Assembly (NCBI RefSeq): GCF_037893015.1
Contig: NC_133666.1
Coordinates: forward strand, 654,028,957 to 654,092,956
Length of the DNA: 64,000 nt
Direction: 5' to 3'
Source: Macrotis lagotis
Taxonomy: Eukaryota; Chordata; Mammalia; Peramelemorphia; Peramelidae
How positions within the stretch are numbered: position 1 is the stretch's first letter; every line of letters starts with the position of its first letter. A program made the position numbers and the translations under genes. Below, one piece after another: positions 35,100-47,012 of this stretch. The notes under the pieces are model-generated. The model saw only the letters and a program-made list of their open reading frames with translations, was not told where the DNA came from and ran no database searches.

Positions 35100-35262
35100 C
35101 AGATATAACACATTTTCTTTTTTACTTCTTGCAAAGGCCTAGTATTGGATGGCCTGCCCAGGACCACACCTGGGCCTTAGTGGGTGGTATGTGGGCTCAG
35201 GGCCTCTTGGCCCCAGGGCCGGTGATCAGTCTGCTGTGCCACTCAGCTACCCTACAGCACAT
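35100..35262 (-). repeat. SINE-derived block inside the HAL1 3' UTR (copy C)
   Basis: Reverse SINE body (GGATGGCCTGCCCAGGACCA ... GTGCCACTCAGCTACCCTAC), antisense to HAL1, at the same place as in copies A and D. Confidence 0.7.
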
Positions 35263-35697
35263 TTAAGAAGAGGGACAATGTGAAAGAAGAGAGAAAATAT
35301 AGTATAAGGTAGTGGGGAAGTACAAATGAAGGGAGTGTGATCAGCAATGGCAACAGTGGAAAAATATGGAAGTAGCTTTTGTGATGGACGTATCATAAAG
35401 AATGTGATCCACCCACAACAGAGCTAGTGGTATTAGAACACAGACTGAAGCACATTTCTTTATTATTTTTTATTTTTATTTTTCTCTTTACTTTATTGCT
35501 TATGAGGGTCTATATTTTTTGGGGGGGAGGGGGTATCATGTTTGCACTTAAACAAGAATATTTTAATAATGTATAAAAAACATTTGTATAAAAATAAACA
35601 TAATAAAAAAGAATAGGAAAAAGAAAAAAAGAATAAAGTAAAATTTTAAAAAAGAAAATGATTAAAATAATGTTAATAATAAAGATTAAATATTAAA

Positions 35698-35994
35698 GTG
35701 GAAAAACATAAAGTCCTTCATAACCTGTTCACTTCCTACCTTTCGAGTCTTCTTACATACAATTCCTTATCACATACTCTTCAATCCAGTATCATTGACT
35801 TCCTTGATATTCTTCAAACAAAACAGTTCATTTCCCAATATCAGGCATTTTCACTGACTGCCCCCCATGAATGGAATTATCTCTTTTCTCATTCAATCTC
35901 CTGGTTTCCCTGTCTTCCAAGTCTCGGTTATATCCTGCCTTCTTCAGAAAGCTTTTCCAATTCCTCCTTAATCTGAGACTACTCCACTCCAATT
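35698..35994 (+). repeat. L2 fragment
   Basis: AAGTCCTTCATAACCTGTTC, CTTCCTACCTTTC and AAAGCTTTTCCAATTCCTCC follow the L2 3' UTR order. It is cut at 35995 by the retroviral LTR. Confidence 0.65.
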
Positions 35995-38900
35995 TACAGA
36001 CTACAACATTAACATACAAGAAAAAAACAAAAACAAGTCCATGATGTTTCTCAGACTTGAGCAGGATGTAATCTTGTTCAGGAAGTTCAGAAAAAAGGCT
36101 TATCTCACAAGTGAAGTCATGCATTGACACACCTGTGTTATCACAGCAGAGTTCTGTCACATGAACCCAGAATGAGTCAATACTGACCTTCTCCAGACTC
36201 TTCATGCAGCTCTCAACATTTCCCCCTTTTCTGTTTCAACACTACATCACACAATTGCATGAGTTAGCCTTCAACCCTTCAATCTATACTATCCAGTTCT
36301 TAACTTGTGTCATTAAAATGTTATAACTTTAACATCATTATAAAGACCTTAAGTATACTGGTTGGTAAGTACACCAGCCATCTTATCTGGCTTCAAACCA
36401 TTCTTGGTGGCTCTTTGTACATCTTAGGATATTATAAGCCTTCCTCAATATGTGCCATTCTGGCTTTTAACATCTTGAATGTGAAAAACACACTCTTATA
36501 CAGAGCAAAGATAGTTTTTAAAATGAGAGGCAAAAAACAAAGGATCAATATCATAATTACAACAAAGTTGAAAACAGAAATGATACCATGTAATCATGTA
36601 TCAATTACAGGTGGAGAAGACAACCAGTAATACAATTTCTTTCTTAAATCTATATGTTCTTCCTTATACAAAGTGGCTCTATCTATGCCATTGATATTAA
36701 CACTAAGATCTCCTATATCTAGGGCTATAGTTATATTCTTCCACACACCATCCAAATGATTTCTAATCTTTGTCCAATTATATTGTGAAGAATTCTAAGG
36801 CACAGGGGTGATACAAAAAGTAGAGTATCAGTAATCACATTTCATATTCATTCTGATTTTTAATATATCCAGGTCTTCCCCAACAGTCACAATAGTATCC
36901 CTCAATCCTGAGTAACATGTGATAAAATTCATCAATGATTTTACTTTGAATTTATAATCCTTTAGTAACATAACTTAACTCTTCTATAAACTCTGCTTCA
37001 ATCTTCTGATTTTGAGCTGTAGATACAGACATTGCCATGTTTACAGAGGACATTATAACACTTTTCAACATTATTACACCTATAAATATACAACTAACAC
37101 ATCTTTTTTTTCTTAATGAACTTATACTGCATTATTCCCTTTTTATATAAGATGGTTCAACACTTCATCAGCTTGAGATACATCCCAACCCTTTGTCTTC
37201 ACTGGCATAAGTATGAAGCATGGCCTAGTGATAATGAACACAGTGAAACTATTCCTAACTTCAGGCCCTTCAGTCACAGTACAGTTAATACAGGTAACAT
37301 TTCATCCTTCAAAAGTTCTGTTAGTCAGCCCATTCTCATACATAAATTTCCATTGTTTCAATCCGAGGCAGTGAAGTTGTTATACCTATATCTAGCTCCC
37401 ATGAGCAAAATCAATTGCACTATAAGTGGATTTTTTCTTCTCTGTTGTCTGCCAAGCCTCCCTTTTTGCTGCTTCTTCAGGGGTTCTTGGATATACTTTA
37501 ATTTTCTGGATAGGTCAGACACTTCTTTCCAGGACCCAGACTGTTTCTTTGCCATGACCTGTGGCTATACAAGCATAACCTTGCCCCCAGGTTACCAGGA
37601 GATAGGGCCCTCAACACATACCCATTTTGGGGTCTTTCCACATCACCCACATGTCCTCTGACATTCCTTGCTTAAATTTGTCTATTAATTTAAAGTGTCT
37701 TTTCACAGGGGTAACACCCTTTTTATCCAAAATTAAATAGTTAATTGTGTATAAAACTCTATCTAGTGTCCTGTGTGACTTATCTCTACCTATCTCTCTC
37801 CCCCATTTTTAGTAATTAGAAATTTGATTAAGAGCACATAACTCAAAAGTCTGTACTGATAATGGTTTTGGCAAACTCCCAGCTTCTATCAAGGCCATTC
37901 TATCATTATCTATTGTAGCATTTCCATTAATTCTTTTAAACTCCTTAATCCAGGTACATGTATATTCAGATTACTTTGTGCAGATGATTTAGCACATTAT
38001 AGAATTACCCAATTTGAAGAGACTGTTAACATTTGCCTAAGCAATTGCTTTCATATCAAACTTTTCATATTATGGGATTTAATACTTTCCAATCAAGTCA
38101 CTGAGAGATAATGCAAAAATAACAGTCTAATGTAATTTTAAAATCACCCCATCATTTAAACACATATCTCCATTTAGACTTATCACTCTCTATACTTTCT
38201 TCTCTTCTTACATTGATTTGTAAATCACTTTTCAAAGTTCCTAAAATCCATCTTGTACTTATACAAAGTTAAACCTGCTCATACTTTCTTTCTACATACT
38301 TAAACCAACTTCCATACTTCACAAATGGTTCAAAAACCCCAATTGTCTCTATTTGCCTTTTCATTTTTCCTTGCAACCTTTTTTTTTCTTCCAAGTTCTT
38401 TTAGAACCCATTACTCAGACTGAACTACTTACATTTTCCCTTAATATAGTGTTCCATTATTCTTTTGCTTTAGCTCTTTTGATTTTAGTACATACTTTTA
38501 CATGATTCCACTTTTCACAATGCATATTCCATACAAAAGTTTTAATATTTAACACTTCTTGACAAGAAGGCAACAGCCATTCAGAAATCCCATAGCCTAA
38601 TTAGAATATCCCCTACCCCCCCCTTCTGATAGAGTAAATCAAATAACTTCTTTTAAAGAGGACAGTTCTAAATCTTTTCTTGGGAGAAGGGGATCTTCTG
38701 TCCTTAAATCCTCACTTGTACCATAATTCTCTGTAATAACTCACATCAGAATCTATATTAATAAACTCCTCAAGCTATAATGTTGCCATATCATTGTGAT
38801 AGAAGATTAACTATTTAGCTTCCCTTTTTCTGGCATTTCTTTATAATCAATTTATATACTTTAGAATGTACCTGATTCTCTTGTCTTTCTGGAATTTACT

Positions 38901-39053
38901 TCCCCAAAACTTTCTCAGATTAAAATAGCAATTCTTTTTATGATTTCTTTAATTAACATATTTTCCTATCTGGTAATACTGTCTCTTTTCTGTTTCTTTT
39001 AACTCCAGAAACTTTCCCTTTTTTACACTTCTTTACCCAAGTCTTCAAGAAAC

Positions 39054-39056
<3 letters not shown>

Positions 39057-39119
<63 letters not shown>
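39057..39119. repeat. (CT)n microsatellite inside the provirus
   Basis: About 31 perfect CT units. It is responsible for the RERERE frame on the other strand. Confidence 0.97.
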
Positions 39120-39121
<2 letters not shown>

Positions 39122-39691
39122 TAATCCTTTTTCTAAATTCCTCTTTCTGCTAACTTCAAGGTCAAGAGCCAGAACTGCAAGTAGACAAGCAGTGGAGAGG
39201 GAGAAGGAGGGGGGAAAGTATTCTGGCAGAATCATAGAGAAGAAGGGAAGAGAAAAAGTCAACAGTATTTTATAATTTTAATATTCATTTATCTGTTCAC
39301 ACACTGTTCTCCAATCATATAGATCCAAAGTACCTTCTAATCTCAATTCTCCTTTCCTTGGTAACCATGGAGAACATTCATAAACAGTCTGTAAGCATTC
39401 ATCTGTTTGTTTTTTGTTGATTTCTAAGCCCTTCTCTTTAGCCAGTTTCTTTAAAATTTTTATGTCCTGTCCTGGCTTTTTTAGATAATTCCTTTCCTAT
39501 AGCACCCGCTGTATTCTCTTGGAAAATGACACTAAAAACCATGCCACTAATTGCTCATCAAACCTTCCCCTTACCTGGTTTTGTCCTGGGATTTTTCATG
39601 GCTTCACTAGGGGGTTTCCTCTCCTGAAAGACTATCTCAGCCTTCAGACAGCTTCAAGACCCTGTGCCTGCCCTATATAAGGGCACCAAAT

Positions 39692-40055
39692 GTCATGTAC
39701 CCCTGGCCAGCAGGGAGAGTGACACAGCTCATTAGAGCTGTACACTCAGGTGGGGTTGCTGGCAGGACAACTAGTAGTGCCCTTTCTTTATTCAAAGTAT
39801 CAGACAGTTCTTTATAGCAGAAAACCACAACATTAGCATGCAAGAAAAAATAAGTCCACAAGGTTTCTCAGATTTAAGCAGGATATAACCTTGTTCAGGA
39901 AATTTGGGTACAAGGCTTATCATGCAAGTGAAGTCATGCATTGATGCAGCCAGCCATGTTATTACAGCAGAGTTTCATGAAAAGCCTTTTGCAAGAAGGT
40001 CACATGAGCACAGAATGGTTCAATACTGACCTCAGACTCCTATTTGGCAGAACTG
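39692..40055 (-). mobile_element. 5' LTR of the fossil provirus
   Basis: Ends GTACATGACA in reverse at 39692, with AATAAA-type signal about 100 bp inside. It matches 35995-36218 over about 200 bp (GTTCAGGAA, GTGAAGTCATGCATTGA, TCAATACTGACC). Confidence 0.7.
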
Positions 40056-40087
40056 AGTTCTTAAATAAACTGAATGTAGCATGTATA

Positions 40088-40285
40088 TTTAGGTCACATA
40101 ATGAAAGGATGGAATTCATTGGGGAAAATTCTGATGCTGGGAAAGATTGGGGCCAAAAGGAAAAGAATGGGATAGTGTCATTAAAACTGAACATGAACTT
40201 ACACCAACTTCAATAGATAGTGGAAGATAGAAGAATTTGACATGCATCACAAAAAGTCAGATATCACTGAACAACTAAATACGAA
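40088..40285 (+). mobile_element. RTE-BovB 3' end fragment
   Basis: TTTAGGTCACATAATGAAAGG and the end AAAAAGTCAGATATCACTGA / ACAACTAAAT match the last part of BovB RT and its 3' end. It starts just right of the fossil provirus. Confidence 0.65.
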
Positions 40286-41100
40286 AATGCATATATAGAT
40301 CAATTTCTAGGCATCTGAGTGCCTAGAAAGAATTGGAAAGGAAGGAGGAAGATTTGAAAGCATCTTATGATTACAGGTTCATAAGTAAGAAATCAAATTT
40401 GACCATGGCTTATGTGTCAAAACTTGGAATTGTAAAACTGGCAAATTACCCTTTGCTTGACCCACTCAAGAAGTTATATAATGAATTCAAGACTTTTCTA
40501 AAAGGGTAGAAGCCACATCAAGTCAAAACTGGAACACAATGGCAGCATATGAAACATGACGTAGAAGTAGAAAGGTATTAAGTCTAACCCATATTCCAGA
40601 GTATATTGGTATGGAATTCTCTCCTCATTGGTGGAGATCAATTCTCTGAACCTTTGTGAGCAATAGACCACAGTTGGTCAGAGTTGAAAAAAGGGGAGCT
40701 CCTTATTGTCTCTTGAGTAGGATCTTCAAGTATTTTTAGGTTTCAGGTATTCCTGGCTCCCATATTCAAGAAAGAAGTTGAACAATATCAACCTCACTTC
40801 AGGTTGCCGAAGGGAAAACTATGGAAAGATGCTGCCATGAGAGAAGTTTAATCTCTTTCATGTTCCTATCCATAGTTTTATGCTAAAGACTTCAGAAAAC
40901 TTGCCCTTCTATGGAATTTGGGAAGTTCTCCTTACTTGGTATTATTTATTTTCTTACATAGACTAATTTCTCTGGTTTCTTTTGGGGTTTTTTTGCTATT
41001 AATATGAATAAATTGGATATTTGGTGGGAAGATAACCAAGCCTTGCATAGAAAGCTTGAGGTCTTGCTCTACTGAAATAATGAAACAGCCTTCAGACGTT
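40286..41100. other. Nothing recognised
   Basis: About 800 bp without a clear repeat or gene. Confidence 0.35.
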
Positions 41101-41106
41101 AGTTTA

Positions 41107-41236
41107 GGGGCAGCTAGGTGGTACAGTGGATAGAGCACTGATCCTGGAGTCAAGAAGACTTGAGTTCAAATCTGGCCTCAGACACTTTTGGAAAGTCACT
41201 TAACCCCATTGCCTTGCAAAAACCAAAACGAAAAAA
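41107..41236 (+). repeat. tRNA-derived marsupial SINE, internally deleted
   Basis: Head GGGCAGCTAGGTGGTACAG and tail TTGCCTTGCAAAAACC are present. About 25 bp between CAGACACTT and the last conserved part are missing. Possible target duplication GTTAGTTTAG / GTTAGCTTC. Confidence 0.9.
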
Positions 41237-41479
41237 GAAGTTAGCTTCTAGTCTGATAGCTCCTCTCTCATAAGACAGCAGAATGACCAATCTCTTAGTC
41301 CAAATTTCCTGCTTCACTTTCTGACAGAAAATAAGGGGGGGGTAGAAGTTGGAGATGCCCATTTTGTCTCTCTTTGAGCCACACAATGATTTTCCAAGCT
41401 ATATGTGGGGGGGACAGTCCTCAAAATCTAAGATTAATAAATTCCTATGGTGAATCTAGAACAAGCGAGGGAGAAAAAC

Positions 41480-41690
41480 AAGCAATTAATAATCATTTTT
41501 GATGTATAATCAAAAGAGTTCAGAGAACTTCCAAATATTATCTCATTTTATGCTCACAACAACCTTGTAAGGTAGCTATTGTTGTGATCCTTATCCTACA
41601 GATGAGGAAATTGAGGCAAATAGAGGATAAATCACTAAGTGTCCAAGGTCACACAGCTAAATTCAGATCTTCAGGCACAGTCCTCCATAC
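41480..41690 (-). repeat. MIR-type ancient SINE
   Basis: Reverse MIR wording: TGCTCACAACAACCTTGTAA, ACAGATGAGGAAATTGAGGC, CCAAGGTCACACAGCTAA. Confidence 0.75.
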
Positions 41691-41739
41691 ACCACTTTCA
41701 CTTCCCACCCTACCCCAAGATGACCTCTCTATGTGCCTG

Positions 41740-41885
41740 ACACGTACCTAGTAATTGTATGTCATTTTCCCCATGATAATGTGCAAAAGGGACCATAGGT
41801 AGGGACCATGTTTTTGCCTTTCTTGCTACTCCAGTGCTTAGTAAAGTCCATGGCACACAGAAAGTGTTTAATAATTGCTTGTGGG
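41740..41885 (+). repeat. L2 3' end
   Basis: GGGACCATGTTTTTGCC, CCAGTGCTTAGTAAAGTCCA and GTGTTTAATAATTGCTTG follow the L2 terminus. Confidence 0.65.
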
Positions 41886-42615
41886 TTGAGCAAAAAATGG
41901 GTTTAAGTGAAGTCAGGAGCAGGGAGAGAGAGCACAAGCCTTCAAGGACTCATCTGGCATTCATCTCAGGGGCTCAATTCCTGGAAATGAGCAATGAGCA
42001 AGAAAGGGGATTGAGGCAAAATCAGATCATTCAGCAGCCCCATTGAGATAGAACTTTAGGCACTTGAGTGGGGGGAGGTTGTTGTGTTTGAAGGATGTAC
42101 TCTTCAAGTTCTTCCAAAGGCAACAATAGACCCTGTCCCCCAAGTGAGCTTGAGGATTTTGGAAAGGAAATCAGTTAGTGTTGATTCCTTTGATTAAACT
42201 CCATTCATTAGGAGAGCTATCCCTAACAGCTAAGTCAGATTAACAAAGATGATCAGTGAAATCTAGGTTACCTATAGATTTGGTAAATAGATTGAGAGAA
42301 GCTTATTATTTAGTAGCAGATAATTTAGAGTAGGAACTTTATAGGAATAAAATAATCATAGGAATATTAGATTCTTGTTAAAGGCTAAGTTCCCCTTTCT
42401 GGCAACTGGAAAAAGGAGGCTTGTCTAAATATTAACTTTCTCTTTCCAGTCTAAGTGGACAAGCTTCCTATTTTCTTGAGCTACAACCTAAGTTGAGTAA
42501 TGTAATCTTGACAGCTAGAAAATTAACATGGGGGAATAGCAGGATTTATTGCTAACCACAAACAAGTTCTGCTTTAAAGTGAGATTTCCAACTACAAAAG
42601 ACATCACCTTAAGAC
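41886..42615. other. Nothing recognised
   Basis: About 730 bp of plain sequence without supported features. Confidence 0.35.
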
Positions 42616-42625
42616 AACAGCTTCA

Positions 42626-42780
42626 GGGTGGCTAGGTGGCACAATAGATAGAGCACCTGCCCTGGAGTTAGGAGGACCTGAGTTCAATTCTGATTTCAGA
42701 CACTTAAAAATTATCTAGCTGTGTGGCCTTGGGAAAGCCACTTAACCCCATTGCCTTGCAAAAACCTAAAAAAAAATAAA
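42626..42780 (+). repeat. tRNA-derived marsupial SINE
   Basis: Complete copy with an A-rich tail. AGACAACAGCTTC on the left and AGACAAGGGCTTC on the right form the target duplication. Confidence 0.93.
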
Positions 42781-43194
42781 AAAAGACAAGGGCTTCTTTG
42801 TTGATCTCACTTTGACCTCTAGATGTGACCAACAGCATAAATTTGGGTGAAACAAGCCTGGGAGAAGAAAATGATTCAAATGATCAGCCCCGCCTAATTG
42901 AGTTCTGTTTAAAGCAAGTTTCTGTAACTTTTTAAATTCCTCTCTTCTGTTAGAAAAATCAGCTCTACAAATTACTCCTTATTTAGAGGAATCAGATGAC
43001 GTGGTTTTATATACAAATTTTAGATTTACAGATAAAATCATAAATACTAGATAACTTTGTACTGCAGTTTCTTTTTATTTCAGGTCATTAATTTTACCAA
43101 CAGGTCATTAAATTTACACTGGTTATGTTAACTTTGTAAAGTTTCATCCAAGAATTTTTTAACCCCTTCTCATTCCTAAATTGAATTAAAAGAG

Positions 43195-43330
43195 ATGATC
43201 AAACATTTATTAAGCACCTACTGTGTGTCAAGTACTAGTATGGAAAGAGTCAAAGATATTCCCCTTAAAAAAATCAAAAGATAGGCTCAAGGAGCCTACA
43301 AGGAGGTGACAAAACATAAATAATCATATA
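43195..43330 (-). repeat. L2 3' end
   Basis: AACATTTATTAAGCACCTAC, GTGTGTCAAGTACTAG and CTCAAGGAGCCTAC are the reverse L2 terminus. Confidence 0.65.
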
Positions 43331-43336
43331 TATTTG

Positions 43337-43400
43337 GCAGCTAGGTGACACAGTGGATACAGCTCTGTACTTGTACTAAGAAAGACTCATGTTCAAGAAC
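43337..43400 (+). repeat. SINE head fragment
   Basis: GGCAGCTAGGTGACACAGTG and a decayed B box, then TA/CA-rich sequence. Nothing of the body remains. Confidence 0.6.
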
Positions 43401-43494
43401 TGAACATACATAAATACAGATGGATAGGCAGATACACACACACATATATATACACATACAAATATAACATGTATATATGTGTGTATATGTGATG

Positions 43495-43810
43495 AGGGGG
43501 AAGTTAGCTGGTACAATGCATAGAGCCCCAGCCCTGGAGTCATGAGGATCTGAGTTCAAATCTGTTTGACACTTGACACTTACTGTGTGATCTTGGGTAA
43601 GTCACTTAACCCTGACTTCCTCACATCCAGGGTAATCTCCAGTTGTCTTGATTCATATCTGACCACTGGACTCAGATATCTCTGGAGGAAAAAGTGAGGC
43701 TGGTGACTTAACACAGCATCCCCTCACTCAAATCCAATTCACATGCATGTCATGGCATTACCTCCCTGATATTATGGTCTTCTGTAAGAAAAAGCATCAT
43801 TATATGTGAT
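43495..43810 (+). repeat. Mar1-like SINE (RTE tail)
   Basis: Head GCTGGTACAATGCATAGAGC, body CACTGGACTCAGATATCTC, tail ATATTATGGTCTTCTG. Confidence 0.8.
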
Positions 43811-44126
43811 AAATTGAAGGGAAAGATGATAAAAGGGAGACTGGGAAAGCCTTCTTGTCAAAGGTAGAGCTTCAACCAAAACTTATAAAAAGCCAGGGAA
43901 GCCAGGAGGCAGAGAAGAGGAAGAAGGGTTTTACAGACATGCAGAGCAAACAGTAAAAATGCCTGGAGTCAGGAGAAAGAATATCATGTGAGAAGAACAA
44001 GGAAGTTAATATCTTCCTTGGTGTTTGAAGAGCAATTAGTATATAGGAAAATAACAACAACAATCTGTGCTTAAAGTACAGAATAAAACCATGGTCAACA
44101 TACAGGAAGATGGGGGGGGGTTTTTT

Positions 44127-44396
44127 TAAGATTTTATTTATTTTGAGTTTTACAATTTTTCCTCTGATATTACTTCCCTCCCCCACCCCCCGCAGAAGGC
44201 AATTTGCCAGTCTTTACATTGTTTCCATGGTATACATTGATCCAAATTGAGTGTGATGAGAGAGAAATCATATCCTTAAGGAAGAAACATAAAGTATAAG
44301 AGATAGCAAGATCAGACAATAAGATATCAGTTTTTTTTTTCTAAATTAAAGGTAATAGTCTTTGGTCTTTGTTCAAACTCCACAGTTCTTTCTCTG
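44127..44396 (-). mobile_element. L1 3' UTR fragment (left arm of a foldback)
   Basis: Reverse L1 3' end from its A-rich tail (T-rich at 44120-44150) through TTTACATTGTTTCCATGGTA and CAAACTCCACAGTTCTTTCT. Arm to arm it pairs with 44640-44963. Confidence 0.85.
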
Positions 44397-44404
44397 GAAG
44401 GAAG

Positions 44405-44639
44405 ATAGTTTTCAGAGTCAGAGGAACTATCCTTGAAGTCTGGAGGACCTGAGTTCAAATCCAGCCTCTAATACCTACCAGAACTAGATCAAGTTGTTCT
44501 GATTCCTATCTGGCCACTGGACACAGAAAGTGAGGCTGGTACATAACACAGAACCTCCTCACTCAAATTTAATTCATGTACTTGTCATAACATCACCTAC
44601 CTGATGCCATGGTCTTCTTCAAGAATAAAGGACATCAGT
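44405..44639 (+). repeat. Mar1-like SINE, 5'-truncated
   Basis: GAAGTCTGGAGGACCTGAG, GGCCACTGGACACAGAAAG and the tail GATGCCATGGTCTTCTTCAA / GAATAAAGGACA. It sits between the two L1 3' arms. Confidence 0.8.
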
Positions 44640-44963
44640 GCAGCAATCAGGGATAATTTGGGGCTATCTGTAACGGAGAATATCATCTGTATCCAGAGAA
44701 AGAATTGTGGAGTTTGAACAAAGACCAAAGACTATTACCTTCAATTTAGAAAAAAACTGGTATCTTATTATATAATTTTGCTATCTCTTATACTTTATTT
44801 TTCTTCCTTAAGGATATGATTTCTCTCATCACATTCAACTTAGATCAATATGTACCATGGAAACAATGTAAAGACTAACAGACTGCCTTCTGTGGGGAGT
44901 GGAGGGAGGGAAGCAATAATAGGGGGAAAACTGTAAAACTCAAAATAAATAAAATCTTTCTTA
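44640..44963 (+). mobile_element. L1 3' UTR fragment (right arm of a foldback)
   Basis: AGTGCAGCAATCAGGGATAA, TGTATCCAGAGAAAGAATTG, ACCATGGAAACAATGTAAAG and the terminal AAATAAATAAAATC. Same 3' UTR type as at 32600-33024. Confidence 0.88.
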
Positions 44964-44964
44964 A

Positions 44965-46080
44965 AAAAATCATCATCATCAAATTGCCAATGTTCACTGG
45001 ATTAAGAAGAAATCAAAGGAGTCCCAGGAAAACATCTACTTCTGCTTCACTGATCACACTATGGCAAGTCCTCAAAGCAATGAGATTGACTTATTTGTTT
45101 TCTAAAGAAACTGTATCCAAGCCAAGATGAACATAGGTCAACTGATAAACCATTGGGAGAGGAGTACAAGAAGTCTCTGTACTGTCATCTCATTTATTTA
45201 ACTTATATTCAGAATATATCATGTGAAATTCCAGGCTGGATAAATAAAAAAAAACAGAATTAAGATTACAGGTAGAAATAACAAAAATTTCAGATATGCA
45301 GATGATGTCACTTTGGTCATGGAAATCGAAAAAGAATTAAGAAACCTTTTGATGAGAGTAAAAGAGGAGAATGTAAAAACTAGCTTAAGCTTAATATCAA
45401 AAAAAGTATTCTCATGACAACTGGTCATTTCCTGGCAAATGGGGAGGAAAGGGGATGGGAGAGAGTTTTGAGGGGAGAAGGAGGGACAGAGAATGGAAGT
45501 AGTGTAAGATTTTATATGCTTGGATTCAAATGTAAACAGTGACTGCAGTCATGAAATTAAAAAATTCTTGTTCTTTGGAAAGAAAATTAGGCAAATCTGG
45601 ACAGCATACTAAAAAGCAAAGACATCACCTTGCTGACAAAGTTCTGTATAGTCAAAGCTATGATTTTTCCAGTAACAATGTATAACTGTGAGAGTTGGAC
45701 TATAAGGAAAGTTGAGTGCCACAGAATGGACTCTGGAATGTGGTTCTAGAAATCAGAGTCCCTTGAACAGCAAGGAGATCAAATCAGTCAATATTTAAAG
45801 AAATTAATTCAGGCTATTCACTTGAAAGTCAAATACTGAAGCTGAAGTTTAAAATTTTTGGCTACATAATGAGAAGGCAGGACTCATTGGAAAAGACCTT
45901 GAAAGGTTGAAAGCAAAAACAAAAGGTGATGACAGTGGATGAGATGGCTAGATATTGTCATGGAAATAATAAACATGAACTTGAATTTGAAAAATAATGG
46001 AGGACAGAAGAACCTGGAGTGCTATAGTCCATGGGGTCACAAAGAGTCAAGCATGACTGACCGAACAACAACAAACATAC
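44965..46080 (+). mobile_element. RTE-BovB element, RT C-terminal half and 3' end
   Basis: RT motifs appear in order: catalytic YADD at 45295-45306, then LKLNIKKS and MTTGHFL at about 45385-45430, ISDFICLDS-type sequence at 45510, the QRR-type AGAGTTGGACTATAAGGAAA at 45690, and the 3' end GGGGTCACAAAGAGTCAAGC / ATGACTGACCGAACAACAAC. Multiple frame breaks. Its tail is nearly the same as that of the BovB-tailed SINEs at 29688 and 56362. Confidence 0.8.
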
Positions 46081-46785
46081 AAAACTTAAAACAATACAAT
46101 CAATGGGAAAGCAGATAAAGCATATTTTGGATACAGGTAAAGAATTTTTCCCCCATTGCATCTTTTCCCTCCCTTCAGTTCACTCCTTCCCCCACATTGT
46201 CCTTTAAAGGATCAGAACTTGTTTCTCAAAATTTGTTGTCATTGAGATCTTTAATAAATGTCTGCATGGAGTTATGGGGAAATCTCTTCCTTATGAATTG
46301 TAAAACTTGCTCCAAACCACTCTCCTAAATTAGTTACTCAATTTTATCATGTTCTGGGAAAGGGGTTGAGGAGGTATTGCAAAGAGGTCAAGTAGCAGAT
46401 GATAATCTTATAGATGGAATTAGCTAGGTGAGAGGTTAAAATTTGATGGCAATAGCCTAGCAGATGTCTAATAGAAAGGGATGGTGGGTGGATTCTTCTA
46501 AAGGCATTTGACACATTCCTCCCAAACAATAAAAACAAAGTTGAAAGGAAATAGAATAACTGACTCATATTCAGATTGAATTGCAAGGAAGTAAACTCTA
46601 AAGACACAGAGAAATAAAAATAAGGAAATAAGTCACAGGGAGAAGAGAGTCCACTCCAACATCTATCAATTGAATTATCATCAAAGAAGCTCCAGTCCAC
46701 AGTTAGCTTTTTTTCTTTTCCTTTATTTTAATCCTGAACTTAACTCCAAATTCAGTGGGCATTTCCATGTACATTAGAGAGATGG
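46081..46785. other. Nothing recognised
   Basis: About 700 bp without a supported repeat or gene. Confidence 0.35.
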
Positions 46786-46789
46786 AAGG

Positions 46790-47012
46790 AGGGAATGAGA
46801 ATTAATTAATTACCTACCATGTGGTAATGTGCTCAGTGCTTTACAAATTTCATTTGATTTTCACAACATCCTGCGATGCAGGTACTATTACTATTTCCAA
46901 TTTACAAGTTAAAGAAACTAAAGCAGAAGTGGTTAAATAACTTGCCCAGGGTCACACAACAGTCTTCTGAATCTAAACTCAACAACCTATACACTGCACC
47001 ACCTGATTGCCT
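46790..47012 (-). repeat. MIR-type ancient SINE
   Basis: Reverse MIR wording: GTGCTCAGTGCTTTACAAAT, AACTTGCCCAGGGTCACACA and a head with CACTGCACCACCTGATTGCC. Confidence 0.75.

Larger units (their letters stand above)
31325..35595 (+). mobile_element. HAL1-type element, copy C, with nested insertions
   Basis: Leader (ACAAAGTCAAGATGATGATA) at about 31325, GC-rich 5' region to 32088, ORF1 32089-34620 (interrupted), then a 0.97-kb tail with the antisense SINE block at 35100-35262, the G-run at 35519-35534 and an A-rich end near 35595. Inside lie a solo LTR (32267-33530) and a SINE (33731-33896). No ORF2 follows ORF1. Confidence 0.8.
35995..40055 (-). mobile_element. Fossil betaretrovirus-like provirus (ERV)
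   Basis: Two related LTR sequences in the same direction: 35995-36218 (3' LTR, only part kept) and 39692 to about 40055 (5' LTR). A purine-rich tract (AAAAGGGGGAAA in reverse, 36219-36230) adjoins the 3' LTR, and a possible tRNA-Lys-type primer site (TGGTGCCCTTATATAGGGC in reverse) adjoins the 5' LTR. The internal part is only about 3.5 kb, far less than a complete provirus. Sequence near 39280-39600 resembles a gag start and 36300-37600 an env-like region. It is broken in many places, and the LTR divergence suggests an old insertion. Confidence 0.6.

Noticed and set aside
35063-35266. 67-codon plus-strand frame
   Set aside because: Lies in the HAL1 tail and the SINE block; a composition effect.
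37116-37661. 181-codon plus-strand frame, the longest in the 36-40 kb interval
   Set aside because: Antisense to the fossil provirus; no similarity to a known protein.
39023-39262. Minus-strand frame with a long Arg-Glu run
   Set aside because: Translation of the CT microsatellite.
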